Part shown: positions 46,851 through 59,431 of the stretch, piece after piece
Layout of the letters: each line of letters opens with the position of its first letter
Position numbering within the stretch: the first letter of the stretch is position 1
Assembly: GCA_029204225.1 (NCBI GenBank)
Contig: CM055092.1
Location: 87,683,632-87,747,631 of the forward strand
DNA from: Diphasiastrum complanatum
Lineage: Eukaryota > Streptophyta > Lycopodiopsida > Lycopodiales > Lycopodiaceae
Direction of reading: 5' to 3'
Length of the DNA: 64,000 bases
Notes under the pieces: model-generated
The model's input: the letters and a program-made list of their open reading frames with translations, nothing else
The model's database searches: none
Told to the model about the DNA's origin: nothing
Position numbers and translations under genes: made by a program

Positions 46851-48140
46851 ATCACAAAGAAGAACTTGGGTGTAAGAAAATGAGATGCAAGTTAGCTACT
46901 TTTGTCCGTCGCAGCGCGATGTATGGTAGAGTTGTTGACTGTGACTGGCAAGGTGCAGGCTCAAATTCCAATCGTTGTGTGATTACATCTTAGGAGCTTG
47001 CTCCTCACCCACACATGGCGTTGCGAGAATGTAATGCAATAATGTATATGTTGTGTATAACTACCACTAATTGCGAAACTTTGTTACCAAATAAAAAGAA
47101 CTATGCTACTTTATAGACCAAGGATCTTATAGTGGTACAATATAATAAGATAAAGACCAGTATATAATCAAAGACGTAAAGTATACTTTATTAGAGATGA
47201 ATTACAAGTACAAGTACCTTGATTCAACTAATGAATTTAGAGCATTGGGAGGGCATGATACATGACAAAACATCTCACAAAGATAATGTGATCTTAAAGT
47301 GGTACAGTATAATAAGATAAAGACCAGGATACAATCAAAGACGTAAAGCATACTTTATTAGAGATGAATTCACAAGTACAAATACCTAGATTCAAGTATT
47401 CCCATGAATTTAGAGCATTGGGAGGGCACGATACATGACAAAACATGTCACAAAATGGACATTACCTTTGACCCATCAACCTTTTACTAGCTAATTGGTG
47501 TATGGCTAGTATATTTCAATGTTTTTTTAAAACCTCAATCAAGAACTTTGTGGTATTATGCCAAGAAGGTCCCCCATGATGGTGAAATTGTTGCATTTAA
47601 AAATAAAAATTATTTAATAATTTTTTTTTTTCTTTGAGATTTAGACAATTTTATTTATTATCTTTTTGTTCAAAACATAAGTATCGGTAAGAAAGTTATT
47701 ATGATGATTCATTCATTTTTTTTAGCAATTTAAGTTGCAAGAGCTTACACTATTATAATCACTACTACAAAAGTTTATGTTTTTACAATAATAGAATTAT
47801 GATGGCATTTTGGGATGTAAAAAGACTTAAGAATAATGTATGAAATGATTTTGCCAATAGATAGATAATTTTTATCTAATGATAGTTTCTTGCAATGGGT
47901 TTAATACTTTGATCACAACATATGTTTGTGATTCTAAAATTTTCAGGTTGGCAACAAAGTTTGGTAAGTACAAGGCCATTATGGTGTTGGATTAAAATAG
48001 AAAAACCATGTAGTATTTTTTGTTTTTTTATTTTCTTAGAGATTTTTTTTTATTCAAAAGTTTTTGTGAAAGAGATGTTATTCATCATGAATAAAAAGGT
48101 GATCCTCCTATAATCACATTATTTTAATGTTGGTGTGTAG
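46851..48140. repeat. Distal flank of RPL5 unit 2 with a 167-bp tandem duplication
   Basis: Paralogous to 25646-26600. The block AGTGGTACAATATAATAAGA through CATGACAAAACATCTCAC starts at 47131 and again at 47298. Unit 1 has a single partial copy near 25890. Confidence 0.7.
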
Positions 48141-49224
48141 GTTTGATAAGTTTAATTTATAAAGAATATTGTTATATCAATTTGCGAGTCAATGTTGTAT
48201 TTGGAATGAATGATGCTTGGTGGCTTTTCATGTGTGATACTAGTGTATTGGAGAGTGATAAGACCAATATGCGTAAGTTGAATCAGAGTGGCAATCATGA
48301 TCATGACAATCTGTTTATATGTGGTCAAGCTGTGAATTGTATAGATGTCTATTTTTCTTATTGCAAGTTTTTATGTTCGTGTCTTTTTAGCATTGTATAA
48401 TGTTGTTGTGACATATGTATTCATCCAAAAAGTGTTCTATCTCATGATCTTGAATTTGTCTCACATTTAATGTCCATTGAACATCATGATTGTGTTGACA
48501 ACTTCGGCCTCAGAACTTGGTTACATAAAGATAGTTAACAACTTAAAATAGAATTAAATTTTATGTTGCTAGAAATTTTTTTAAGAGCTCCAATTTTGGA
48601 ATTGTAGTATCATTCGTATATTATTGGATAGATTTCTACAAGTTGTCTTAGGTAGGCTAATTTGGGTTTAAAATTTTGATGCTTGACAATATTTTTGTTC
48701 AACCTCTCAAGTTTTTTTTGAAGTTGGCCAAGGGACTTTAGCGCACGAAAGTGTGATAAAAAAACATTGGAGGCCTGAGTTGACGCATCGTTGCAAATAA
48801 ATTTGTTTAAGGTGATGTTTGTAGTCAGGATATGAAGATTTGAACTTATGGACCTTAAATGGATCTATTCAATTCACAAGAGGGATTGGATGCATTGCTA
48901 CCTTCATCTCCATCATTATTGCACGTTAGTAATGACACACTGTTGATAAGCAAGCAAACACAACTAAAAATTCAATGTTGATAAGCAAGCAAGAACAACA
49001 AAAACATGCTTCTTGTGTAGCACTCAAGATAATAAGGTTCTCAAAATAGCAAAACTCTCAAAGGTGGTCAAATAGAGCTCCTTACACACTACTGTTGAGA
49101 ATCGGGCGACGACTCGGTGCATTGAGCTACGTCTAGACGTCCATCAAATTCAAGCTATCTTCTATAATTCGATGGTAGCTCTACTTGATCCAAGCTTTGA
49201 AGTCGCAAGGATAAAATAGTCGAT
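48141..49224. other. AT-rich stretch, no gene recognised
   Basis: An 85-codon frame at 48143-48400 resembles nothing I know and lies just past the end of unit duplication. I see no structural RNA or transposon domain. Confidence 0.4.
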
Positions 49225-49305
49225 TTCGTAGACACACAAATTCTCAAGGCATTCATGGATCTAGATTAAGAGGGGTGTTGGATTTATTCCTTCTCTCCCT
49301 AAATC
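49225..49305 (+). repeat. Copia 3' end remnant (polypurine tract and LTR start)
   Basis: AAGGCATTCATGGATCTAGA, AAGAGGGG and TGTTGGATTTATTCCTTCTC match the same junction at 11032-11090. Only about 80 bases survive. Confidence 0.65.
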
Positions 49306-49310
49306 CATTT

Positions 49311-49482
49311 TCCTAGCTATCTTGTTCAATTTTGGATCAAAAGAAATCGATAGGGCATTGATTGGTTCTGATCTGGTACTGTACGGAATCAGGTGCTCAG
49401 ACACGTGTGAGGAACATCCAATTTCAATTTGAGAGTTCTCTTCCATGTTTGATCCAAAAATCTTGCTAGATAGCTTGTTTTG
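49311..49482. repeat. Small element with 27-bp inverted ends
   Basis: CTAGCTATCTTGTTCAATTT and TTTTGGATCAAA at the left pair with TTTGATCCAAAAAT and CTAGATAGCTTG at the right with a few mismatches, about 170 bases in total. It is MITE-like and sits next to the copia remnant. Confidence 0.5.
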
Positions 49483-49541
49483 AAGCTTGTCTAGTTTCTA
49501 ATGCAATGAGTTTCATTCCATTTGGTTGTGCCAATCAAAAG

Positions 49542-50003
49542 TGTTAAAAATATCACATCCAACTTGATGTACCTTGTAGATCTTAAGATAATTGATCTTG
49601 ATAGGATCTCACACGTGTGGAGTCTATTCCCACATGTGAAAGAAGTACATAAGTCACTTTTAGAAAGTTAGATTGATTTTAGTTTGATCTACACTAGTGT
49701 GAAATTGACCTTTGAGTAGAATCTTGAAAATGGTCAAATTGGTCAAACTTTATGTAAATAGATTGGACTTCACACATGTCAAGATACCATTCACACATGT
49801 GGATAAAAACAGGCCATACTGGTACTGTCCTCCACATGTGTGAGGCCGCTCATCCATGTTTTTGATCATTTGATCCATTGCTCTTGCTTAAATCATAGTG
49901 TAAAGCATCTAGATCAAGATCTAACACCTAGAACTTGATAGATCTTTGGATTAAGCAATCAATAACTCTTAATGATCGATAAGTTTTTCTCTAAAAATTA
50001 ACA
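49542..50003 (+). repeat. 5' LTR of the plus-strand copia element
   Basis: 462 bp, TGTTAAAAATATC to ATTAACA, followed directly by the primer site. It contains several CACACGTGTG or CACATGTG palindromes (49610, 49631, 49771, 49792, 49832). Matching pieces of the 3' LTR are at 53589-53731 and about 58546-58755. Confidence 0.85.
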
Positions 50004-50015
50004 TGGTATCAGAGC
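50004..50015 (+). promoter_or_regulatory. tRNA-iMet primer-binding site
   Basis: TGGTATCAGAGC immediately follows the 5' LTR. Confidence 0.9.
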
Positions 50016-50598
50016 CAAGTCTAAGAGTGATCTAAATGATTAATAGTTCTTGTGAAATTATTGACAATGTGTTGTTTTTGAGTTTTACTTGAGAGGGCGA
50101 GTTCAAGGAGAGAGGTATCATCATCATTTTTGGTCAAGATCGATTTATGGGCTGTTGAAGTACTGTCCACACGTGTGAAATCATACAGCAGCTTTCAAAT
50201 TAACTTCTATTAGTGTTTTTGACCCAAAAATGTGCATATTAGTCCAAAATTCAAGGTTTTTAGTGGATTGTCTAGATCTAGGTTCAATCTATTGAATGCT
50301 AATGATCAAATAGTGATTTGAGTCATTGAAGCAATTCATTTTGAGGCATTAGTTCAGATCTATAAGGCTGATTTGTTCATATCTAGTTAAGTGTGTGTGA
50401 AATATCAAACAAAATTGAACTAGAATCAATTTTTTGGAGTGATTCGCCTAGGATATTTGTAGTAGATCTATATACCATCATCCAAGTTGAACTACGATTG
50501 ATTGGGCCGAGATTAGAAGCTTTTTGAAAGCTAGAAATCTATCTTAGATCACTCCTTATCAAGAGATCTTTGTGTATCTCATAGGCTTTCATTCACAA

Positions 50599-53575
50599 TG
50601 TCATCCATATGTGGATATATGCTAGAATCTAGTGTGAAACTAACTCCCACAAACTATTCCGTTTGGAAAGTGAGGATGGAATCACTACGTGTGGTCCTTT
50701 GATATTGTTTTAGGAGTTGAGCAAGAGCCTCAAGCTGCCCAAGAACAACTAAAATACAAGAAGAGGATTAGATTAGCCCTACATTGCTTACAGTTGAATG
50801 TAAGCAATGACTTCTTGAAGGAGGTGGCTTCTTGTACCACATCAAAAGAGGCTTGGGATTCACTAAAAAACATTTATGAGTCCTATAACACTTCAAGAGT
50901 GCTTATGCAAAGAAACTTGATCTTGCAAAGCATGAGGGGAGGTGGAGAAAATGGACAAGAGTATGTCCTAAGGATAAAATCTTTGAACAAAGAATTGGGA
51001 TCTATAGGAGAGAAAATCTAAGACAATGAACTAGTACAAGTAAATTTGAATGGATTAGGAGATGAGTTCTCTAATCTAGTTCAATCTTTTGCTGTTCAAG
51101 ACCAACTTCCATCAATTGAAAAATTGCATAATGTTCTTGTGGCCGAGGAGAGTAGGCTTCTACACCTCAAAACAAGAATGGTGATGAGAAAGCAAACTTC
51201 ACATCTAAAGGCAAAAAGAAGACTCATCCTTTCAAGAAGATCCAAGGCAAGGAGGCCGAGGCAAAGGATGGAGGATCTACCTCCAAAGGGAAGCAAAAGA
51301 ACAAAGCTAAGCTAAAGTGTTTCTTTTGTGGGACGAAAGGACACTTTGCTTCCGAATGTTATAAGAAGAAGAATGCACAAGGGAGTGAAGATCAAGGCCA
51401 TCTTGCACAAGGGGAGGAGGAAGAGGATGGCTTCAACACATCCTTGATGGTAGCATCTACACCAACATCAAGCCAAGAGACATGATGGATTGATAGTGGG
51501 GCTAGTTCCCACATGTCATTCAACAAGCATTATTTTTCTAATCTACTTTCTTGTAATGATTCTAAGAAATCAATCTACGCTGCTAGGGATCAAGAATGCA
51601 AGATAGATGGCATAGGATCTATTCCATTATGCTTAGGATCATTTAAGAGGATAGATCTTGATAATGTTTTGTATGTCCTTTAATGTATGTGACCTTTATA
51701 GATGATTGTACTAGATAAACTTGGATTGAATTATTGCCTAAGAAAAGCCTTTTATATGAAGCTTTTGTAAAGTTTAATTCTCTAGTGGAAAAGTAACTTA
51801 GTTCTTGCATTAAAGTTCTAAGATGTGATAATATAGGAGAGTATATCTCCAACAAGATAAGAACTTTTGTGAGATAAATGGCATTAAGATAGAGCTCACT
51901 TGTTCTTACACCCCCCAACAAAATGGGGTGGCCGAGAGGAAAAATAGGAGTCTTTGTGAATGTGCAAAGTCTTTAAGACTTGATGCATCTCTACCCATCA
52001 CTTTTTTGGGGGAAGGCCATAACTTGTGCTAGTTACTTATGTAATAGGCTTCGTAGTAGTGCTATTGGTGGGATCTCACCATTTCAAGCTTTGTTTGGCA
52101 ATAAGCCCAATGTAAAAGATTTTAAACTGTTTGGATGTATATGTTATGTCCACATTCCTAGGGAAACAAAAAGGAAAGAAGATGCAACTTCCTTCAAAGG
52201 AGTATTGGTAGGCTATAGTGAAAATAGCAAAGGATATTGGATATCTGATCCTATTTCAAGAAAAGCAAAAGTTAGCAAGGATGTCTTATTTGATGAAGTT
52301 ACAAGTTGTCTCCAAATGCATCTAATCTCTTAGGTGATGAAGATCTTGCAACAGTCGAGGAGGAGCCTCTTGAAAATGATCTTTTGGAAGATCAAAATCA
52401 AGTTCCAAAGGAGCCGAGAAGATCCACAAGGAGCAAGGCCGAGCCTTCAAGGCTCACATACTTTGAGAAAGGGAAGCAAAGGCAAGCACCTAGAGCTTGG
52501 TACTCTAGGTTGCATGATTTTCTCTATTCCCTTGGCTTTGTGATTAGCTCTTATGAGCCTTCTTTGTACATCAAATGTAATGATGGAAAGATCATCATTA
52601 GTACTTTATGTTGATGATATCATATTGACAAGAACTGATGGTGAAGGCATAAGAAATGTTAAAACTTCTTTGTCTAGTGAATTCAAGATGGTAGATCTAG
52701 GGCTTCTTAAGTTCATACTTGCAATAGAAGTTACTAGAGGTAGTGATTTTACTTTTATAAGTTAATCAAAATATGCTACTTCCATTCTTGAAAGGTTTGG
52801 CATGAAAGATTGTAAGGGGATTGACACCCCTATGGAGCAAGTTTGTAAAGTTACTAATGATTGTGATGAAGCATCCTTTGAGGACATCACAATCTTTAGA
52901 AAGCTATTAGGCTCCTTAATTTATTTGACAATCACTAGACTAGATTTGAGTTATAGTGTAAGCAAGTTAAGTCAATATATGCAAGGTCCTTTGATGCATC
53001 ATTGGAAAAGTGCCAAGAGAGTGCTTAGATATGTCTCTTCTACTAGATTTTTTGGCATTCTCTATCAAGGATCTAACTTGTACTTGAGAGCATTTTTAGA
53101 TTCAGATTTTGTAGGAGACAAGATGGATAGAAGATCCATAAGTGCATTTGTCACTTTTCTTTGTGGAGGAGTGATACCTTGGCTTTCATAAAGCAAGATA
53201 CAATTTCTCTTCTCCTCTTGTGAAGCCGAGTACAAGGCATTGATTTCAACCACCAAAGGGCTCCTATGGCTAAGAAGACTTTTGGTGGAGCTTCAAGTGC
53301 TAAAGGCCGAGGAGATCCCTTGCATCTATTGTGACAATCAAGCTTCTCAACAAAGTGCTACCAATCCGATCTTCCATGCTAGAACAAAGCATATTGAGAT
53401 ATCTCATCACTTTTTGAGGGAGAAGGTGCAATCCAAGGAGGTTCAACTTCATCATGTGCCATCATCCGAGTGCATAACTAATATCTTAACCAAACCTTTG
53501 GCTAAAGATTCATTTCTCAAGTTAAGAGATGCTCTTGGAGTTGTAGATAGATGTACATTAGACTTGCCAAGTTAG
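50599..53575 (+). pseudogene. gag-pol: Ty1/copia gag-pol, near full-order but broken
   Basis: The coding order is that of a copia polyprotein. A gag start at ATG 50599 is stopped near 50701. The UBN2 gag continues in other frames to 51315. A zinc knuckle CFFCGTKGHFASEC follows (about 51318-51359), then protease DSGASSHM (about 51491). A short pre-integrase part is followed by degraded integrase (YLCNRLRSSAIGGISPFQAL near 52035). The reverse transcriptase has lost its N-terminal half and retains AWYSRLHDFLYSLG and YVDD near 52607. RNase H (CDNQAS, HARTKHIEI, ILTKPLA) ends at 53575. Many stops and frameshifts make it inactive. It lacks an integrase start and roughly 150 residues of RT. Confidence 0.9.
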
Positions 53576-53578
53576 AAG

Positions 53579-53588
53579 TGAGGAGGAG
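53579..53588 (+). promoter_or_regulatory. Polypurine tract
   Basis: TGAGGAGGAG lies between the RNase H stop and the TGTTAAAAATATC start of the 3' LTR. Confidence 0.75.
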
Positions 53589-53731
53589 TGTTAAAAATAT
53601 CACTTCCAACTTGATGTAGATCTTAAGATAATTGATCTTGATAGGATCTCACACGTGTGGAGTCTGTTCCCACGTGTGAAAGAATGTACATAAGTCACTT
53701 TTTATAAAGTTAGATTGACTTTAGCTTGATT
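53589..53731 (+). repeat. 3' LTR of the plus-strand copia, left part
   Basis: The first 143 bases match the 5' LTR, then it is interrupted by the minus-strand copia. The remainder resumes near 58546. Confidence 0.8.
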
Positions 53732-54435
53732 TGTGGAAGTACTGTACTTTAGGACCATAAATGGATCTACAAAAGATCCACAAGAGTGATTGGATGCTTG
53801 CTTAACAATCTATCAAAAGACTAGACACAAAAAAGTTGATCTAGATTGGCAATTTGACAAACAACAAGCATTAACAATCAAAAGCATTGATCAACATTGA
53901 AATCCGAGCCTACACGTGTGTACTACAGGCTGTAGTACGGCCTTCAACCTGAGAAACAAGTAGAAATTGATTTGGTTTCATTTGGATCACAAAAACTCAA
54001 TGTACATAGTGAATTAGCTTGAGATTGCCAATGAGCTCCAAAAATTTTCTATCTTCTCACTATGGAGAGAGGGAATACATAGCAAATTTGACTTCCTTCT
54101 TGAAGTTAGGTGGATTTCCAGCATGTAATAAGGAAGTTAACTCATTCTCCTTGACCTAAAATGAAACCTTAGTCTATTTCCTAGAGTCATGCTTGGTAGA
54201 TAGCTAGTTGGGTCAAATTTTCACCTTAAATCTAGGATTTAGGTCCTATAAACTAGGAATCACTACCAAAATGACATGACCAACCCTATGGACTTGACCT
54301 AACCTACATTAGGAGTGGGTTGCCATGTGGCATCTTGGCCTTACATGTGTGGAACCCAATTATACACAATATTTACAATGTTCTACATGGTTTTTGATCA
54401 AGCTAGATTTGCCAATTTTTTGGCAATTCTTCACA
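53732..54435 (-). repeat. 3' LTR of the nested minus-strand copia
   Basis: This matches 57573-58255 over about 680 bases, starting TGTGGAAGTACTGTA. It ends TTCTTCACA before CTCCTCAAATTT, the reverse complement of a polypurine tract (AAATTTGAGGAG). Confidence 0.8.
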
Positions 54436-55173
54436 CTCCTCAAATTTAGCTTGATATATTTACAGCTCTCTTGCTAGATGAATGAATGCTTTTAGCAGTG
54501 TCTAAAAAATCCAGCTACAAACAAGGAACTTTTGAGACTCCAATAGAGAATGATGTCCATGAAGGATCACCTCTTAAAGGATCCCTTACAAGATGTTCCA
54601 CAAATGTGTTTATATACATGTAGCACACTTCAAAAACTATACATCATGCCAAGCCATGGATTCGAAGGCATTTTGTGCACTTGAAGATACATCAATAGAA
54701 CTATTAACTGCATACATAATGTTGCCAAAGACAACTTGCCTTGCTTGATCCATCTAAGTGAGCCTAGATGGCTCCAGCTTGATACTCATGGTTCTTCTTG
54801 GAGTCCTCGGGTCTTGAGCTTTCTCCTCCACTTTACTTGACTCCAAACCATCAATGAATTGAATAAGGTGTTGATCCAAAGGTGCTTCTTCAAATTTACA
54901 AATCTTTCACTCTTGAAAGATCAAATTTCCACCATTGCCAAATTCTTTGGTTGAAAACAAGTAGATTCTACAATCTCTACTTGAAGAGCAAAACACTACC
55001 ATTATTCCTATCATTGAAATAGGATAATCTTTGGTCCTTACATTGGAATGATCATGCACAAAGCTTTCCAAAGCAAATGATGTTTCATCTTTTATGACTC
55101 TATTCAAACTATTACAAAAATAGTTATCCAATGAAATTGCTTTATCAACAACAAATGTAGATTTCAAAGCATC
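54436..55173 (-). other. Non-canonical 3' internal region of the nested copia
   Basis: Where integrase, reverse transcriptase and RNase H should lie, none is recognisable. An 86-codon frame (54907-55167) is present and resembles no domain I know. The region carries no visible Pol motif such as YVDD or TKAL. Confidence 0.5.
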
Positions 55174-56792
55174 TCATTTCATTGTCTTGTCATACAAAGT
55201 GATAAACACCATGAATCTTAAAGGTAAGAAACAAGTCACCTCATGTCTACTACTACTTTTCAAAAAGTATTCAAAGATAGTAGACTCTCCAATGCTCACA
55301 AACCTTGCAAGATGCACACTTAAATGGACAATTTGCATGCAATTTGATGACTCGGCCATTGTCATTGAGGACTCCCTTGGAACTCTCATGCTTTGAGGCT
55401 GATTCTCAAGATCTTCCTCCTTTTGATGCTCCTCCTCAATGCAAGAAATATCACACTTTGCCAAGATCTCCTCTTGAGTGATCTCCTCCTTTGCCAAGCT
55501 CATTCGTTCAAAAGCAACACTAGCTTCCAACTTAAACAATCTTCCATGTTTAAATCCCTTTGCAATGCAAACATCATTCTTCAAGATGAAGCAAACACCA
55601 TGCTTAAAGTGGACATCCAAACCACTTTCTAAGAGTAGACCAACACTAAGCATATTCTTGGTGATTGACGGTACATAAAGGACATTTTCTAGATCCGTGC
55701 ATTTTGAGGATTCTAGACACAAAGAGATGGTGCCAACACCATCTATCCTACACTCTTCATCATTTGCAGTAAAGACAAACTTTTTAGTAGCATTGAAAGA
55801 GTGTAAGGTTGAGAAAAAGTCCTTTTTACAAGACATGTGGGAGCTAGCCCCACTGTCGGCACCAATTGTCTCTTGAATTGCTATTGCTTGTTGGTGAGGA
55901 TGTAGATGCCATAAAAAGTACATCTACTTCATCCTCCTCCTCCTCCTTTGCAAAGTTTCCTTGTTTGTCCTCCTCCACTTGTGCTCTTAGCCTCTTGTAG
56001 CATTCAGATGCATAATGCCCCTTCGTTCCACAAAAGAAGGATTTCTGCTTTGACTTGTCCTTTGAGCTTGATGCATCATCCTCTTCTTTGGCCTCCTTTG
56101 AATGCTTATTCTTTCCATTGGTCTTCTATTTGCCCTTGAATGAGAAGTTGGCTTTCTCATCACCATCCTGCAAAGACAAGGAACTCATCCTAGATATTGC
56201 ATGGAGCATCCTATCAGCCACTAATACACTGTGAAGTTTTTCTATAGTTGGCAAAGTGTCTTGGATGGCAAAACTTTGAACCAAATTTGCAAAGTCATCT
56301 CCTAGACCATTAAGAAAATTTTTTACAAGCTCTCCATCATGAATCTTCTCTCCAATGGAAGCCAACTCCCTATTGAGACTTGATTCTAAGTACATAATTC
56401 TGTGCACTCTCCTCACTTCTCCTCATGCTTTGCAAAATTTGATTTCTAAGCATGAGTACTCTTGAAGTGTTACTAGATTCATAGATTGATTTTAGAGACT
56501 CCCAAGCCTCTTTAGCTCAAGTACATGCTGATACTTCTCTCAACAAATCATTGCTCACATTCATCTTCACACAATGAATTGCAAGCCTAGATCTCTTCTT
56601 GTATCTAGCTAACTCATGTGCACCTAGGGGTTCATTTTCATCTTCAATCAGGAACTCATAAAGGCCTTGGAGCACCAAGAGTGACTCCATCCCAACCTTC
56701 CAAATAAAATAATTTGTAGAATTCAATCTCTCACTAGCTTCTAGAAGGTATGATCCAGCAGATCCCATCTTACTAGTGACTTCTACAAACAA
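55174..56792 (-). pseudogene. gag-pro: Ty1/copia gag-protease of the nested element
   Basis: Minus-strand ATG at 56792. The UBN2 gag (NYFIWKVGMESLLVLQGL, then VLMLRNQILQSMRRSEE) is broken near 56516 and 56400 and continues through GDDFANLVQSFAIQDTLPTI. The zinc knuckle near 56000-56040 reads SFFCGTKGHYASEC, so its first cysteine is a serine. The protease motif DSGASSHM (about 55840) and the pre-integrase ending GRLFKLEAS follow in one long frame, 55923-55174. There is no polymerase. It closely matches the gag at 63456-64000. Confidence 0.85.
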
Positions 56793-57560
56793 GAAATAGA
56801 TTTGATTGACTTGAAACTCACAAATGTCTCACACTTGCAGTGTTTCACTCAAATTTGATTTCTAATCCAACAAATGGACTTATAATCACATTGCTATCAC
56901 TCCCTCACAAAGCTGGAATGAAGATAAGATGAAGTGAAAACTACTTTCAAACAAATCTTGCCAAGAAATGGATTTGATTGTCTCTAGAAACTCACTAAGG
57001 TCTCTCTCTTGTAGTTTTTCACTCAAATTGGATTTCTGATCCAACAAATGGACTTATAATCTTAGTTCTAGCACTCCCTCACAAAGTTGGAAGGAAGATA
57101 AGATAATGTGAAATCTACTTACAATCAAATCTTGCCCATTTCGGCTATTTTTGGACAAAAAAATGACTTAATCTCTTTCACACTTTTTGATGTACTTTCA
57201 AGACCTGTAAAACAGGTTTAGAGGACGTCATTTCAGCCTAGATTAATTAGATCTCATGACCCTAAGTCAAATCTAATCAATGGCACTCAATCTTGGTAGC
57301 TTATCCTAAGATTTTCACCAAAAATTACATCAAAAGCTCACAAATTGAATTTCTTTGGATCAAATGAATACCATGCATTAAATGCAGGTTCAGAGGTGCC
57401 CACACATGTGGATAGTATGGATTTGGACCCCTACCAACTTTGGGATCAAATCTCCTCACCAAAATCAAAATTCTAGCTTGCCCTCTCAATACTAGCTTTT
57501 AGCACCAAAACTTGCTAAAAATGGATTTGCATTAGATCAATGGCTTATGCTCTTGTACTT
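56793..57560 (-). repeat. Leader of the nested copia with a 174-bp tandem duplication
   Basis: Two adjacent copies share CCAACAAATGGACTTATAAT (about 56867 and 57041) and CACTCCCTCACAAAG. No coding frame is supported. Confidence 0.7.
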
Positions 57561-57572
57561 GGATCTGATACC
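57561..57572 (-). promoter_or_regulatory. Primer-binding site of the nested copia (one mismatch)
   Basis: GATCTGATACCA is the reverse complement of TGGTATCAGATC, one base off the iMet consensus in this window. It adjoins the LTR at 57573. Confidence 0.75.
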
Positions 57573-58545
57573 ATGTGAAAGTACTGTAATTTAGGACCAT
57601 AAATTGATCTACAAAAGATCCACAAGAGTGATTGGATGCTTTCTTAACAACCTATCAAAAAACTAGACACAAAAAAGTTGATCTAGATTGGCAATTTGAC
57701 AAACAACAAGCATTAACAATCAAAAGCATTGATCAACATTGAAATCCGAGACCACACATGTGTAATACAGGCTGTAGTATGGCCTTCAACCTGAGAAACA
57801 AGTACAAATTGATTTGGTTTCATTTGGATCACAAAAACTCAATGTACATAGTGAACTAGCTTGAGATTGCCAATGCGCTTCAAAATTTTTCTATTTTCTC
57901 ACTATGGAGAGAGGGAATACATAGCAAATTCGACTTCCTTCTTGAAGTTAGGTGGATTTCCAGAATGTAATAAGGAAGTTAACGCACTCTCCTTGACCTA
58001 AAATGAAACCCTAGTCTATTTCCTAGAGTCATGCTTGGTAGATAGCTAGTTGGTCAAATTTTCACCTGAAATCTAGGACTTAGGTCCTATAAACTAGGAA
58101 TCACTACCAAAATGACATGACCAACCCTATGGACTTGACCTAAACTACATTAGGAGTGGGTTGCCACGTGGCATATTGGCCGTACATGTGTGGAACCCAA
58201 TTATACACAATATTTACAATGTTCTACATGGTTTTTGATCAAGCTAGATTTGCCAATTTTGGAAGACTAGCTTTTTGTTTTCTAGCCAAAGAGAATAGTC
58301 AACTTTGGAAAATGCACATATGGCTCCCATTGGTGGATCTGGATGACTAGGCACTCTTCACACGTGTGAAGTCTTGCTGTACAGTACACAGCTCGTGGAT
58401 GTACTTGATCTATAAAGGGATCAACCAAATCACTGAGAAGTTGATGTGACATTGGCAAATTCTAGTCTTGCTTGTAGTTTCCACATTTGTCTTGTGTTTT
58501 TGTGATTGAAATGCATTTCTAAGCTTGGGTACTTTACTTTCTGTA
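57573..58545 (-). repeat. 5' LTR of the nested minus-strand copia (right end approximate)
   Basis: Similar to 53732-54415 for about 680 bases. It then carries about 290 further bases absent from the other LTR, so the left LTR has an internal deletion or this end contains extra sequence. A CACACGTGTG palindrome lies at 58359-58368. Confidence 0.7.
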
Positions 58546-58755
58546 AATAGGCCATACTGGTACTGTCCTCCACATGTGTGAGGCCGCTCATCCATGTTCT
58601 TAATCATTTGATCCATTGCTCTTGCTTAGATCATAGTGTAAAGCATCTAGATCAAAATCTAACACCTAGAACTTGATAGATCTTTAATTAAGCAATCAAT
58701 AACTCTTAATGATTGATAAGTACAATCGTGATTGTCATTTTTCTCTAAAAATTGA
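58546..58755 (+). repeat. 3' LTR of the plus-strand copia, right part
   Basis: GCCATACTGGTACTGTCCTC to TTTTTCTCTAAAAATTGACA matches 49813-50003. About 110 bases of the LTR centre are missing between the two halves. Confidence 0.8.
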
Positions 58756-59187
58756 CAAAATGTTATAAGCTTTTGAAGAGGGTTAGGTAGGGCACCTAGG
58801 CTTGTGTGGACACATTTGGTTTGGTCAAGAGACTGCTTGTTTGATCCCAAGTCATAGTTGTATGCTTACCAATCTCATCTATATGTGATCTAGGCACTAT
58901 TCTAAAATCTTAGCCATTTTGTTTCATGCAATATCATTGTATTTGAGTCAAATTAGATTTCTAAATGTATTTCACACGTGCTAAGAGTGGTTGATCCTAA
59001 GTTTGCCCATTCTCCATCATTTGATGTGAAGTAGATCTAGTTTTGGAGAGATTGAGATAGCTAGTGAGAATCAATTCACAATCTGTTGCAAGATCTTTCA
59101 GAGGAGGTGATAGCACATCATTATTGGACCCTATTGAGAGTGTGTAACAATATTTTTTGTTCATCATTTGAGTTCTCTTCACCTTAG
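58756..59187. other. Possible leader of a copia fragment, nothing coded
   Basis: AT-rich sequence leading into a gag start. It is probably the untranslated leader of the element at 59188, by position only. Confidence 0.4.
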
Positions 59188-59431
59188 ATGGCTTCAATGG
59201 GTTCATTCTTGTTAGAACCATGTGAGAGATTGTCGACTTCAAACTATTCAATATGGAAGTTGAGGATGGAGTCCATCTTGATCCTTTAAGATGTGATGGA
59301 CATTGTTCTTGGCCTTGAAGAAGAACCTCAAGTTCTTCAAGAGGTTCAAAAATACAAGAAGAGAGCTAGGATGGATCTCCACTACATTAAGATGAATGTC
59401 TCTAATGATATATTGAGGGAGATAGGAGTTG
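59188..59431 (+). pseudogene. Ty1/copia gag N-terminal fragment
   Basis: ATG at 59188 reads SNYSIWKLRMESILIL, meets a stop, then continues in frame with DIVLGLEEEPQ and KMNVSNDILREIG. This is the start of a UBN2 gag related to the one at 50599. It is cut at about 59431 where another element begins. Confidence 0.75.

Noticed and set aside
48143-48400. 85-codon frame as a possible gene
   Set aside because: No recognisable motif, splice context or paralogue in unit 1; length is within chance for this AT-rich DNA.
7013-50015. tRNA-like matches at TGGTATCAGAGC sites
   Set aside because: These are 12-base primer-binding sites complementary to tRNA-iMet, not tRNA genes; no cloverleaf can be drawn around them.
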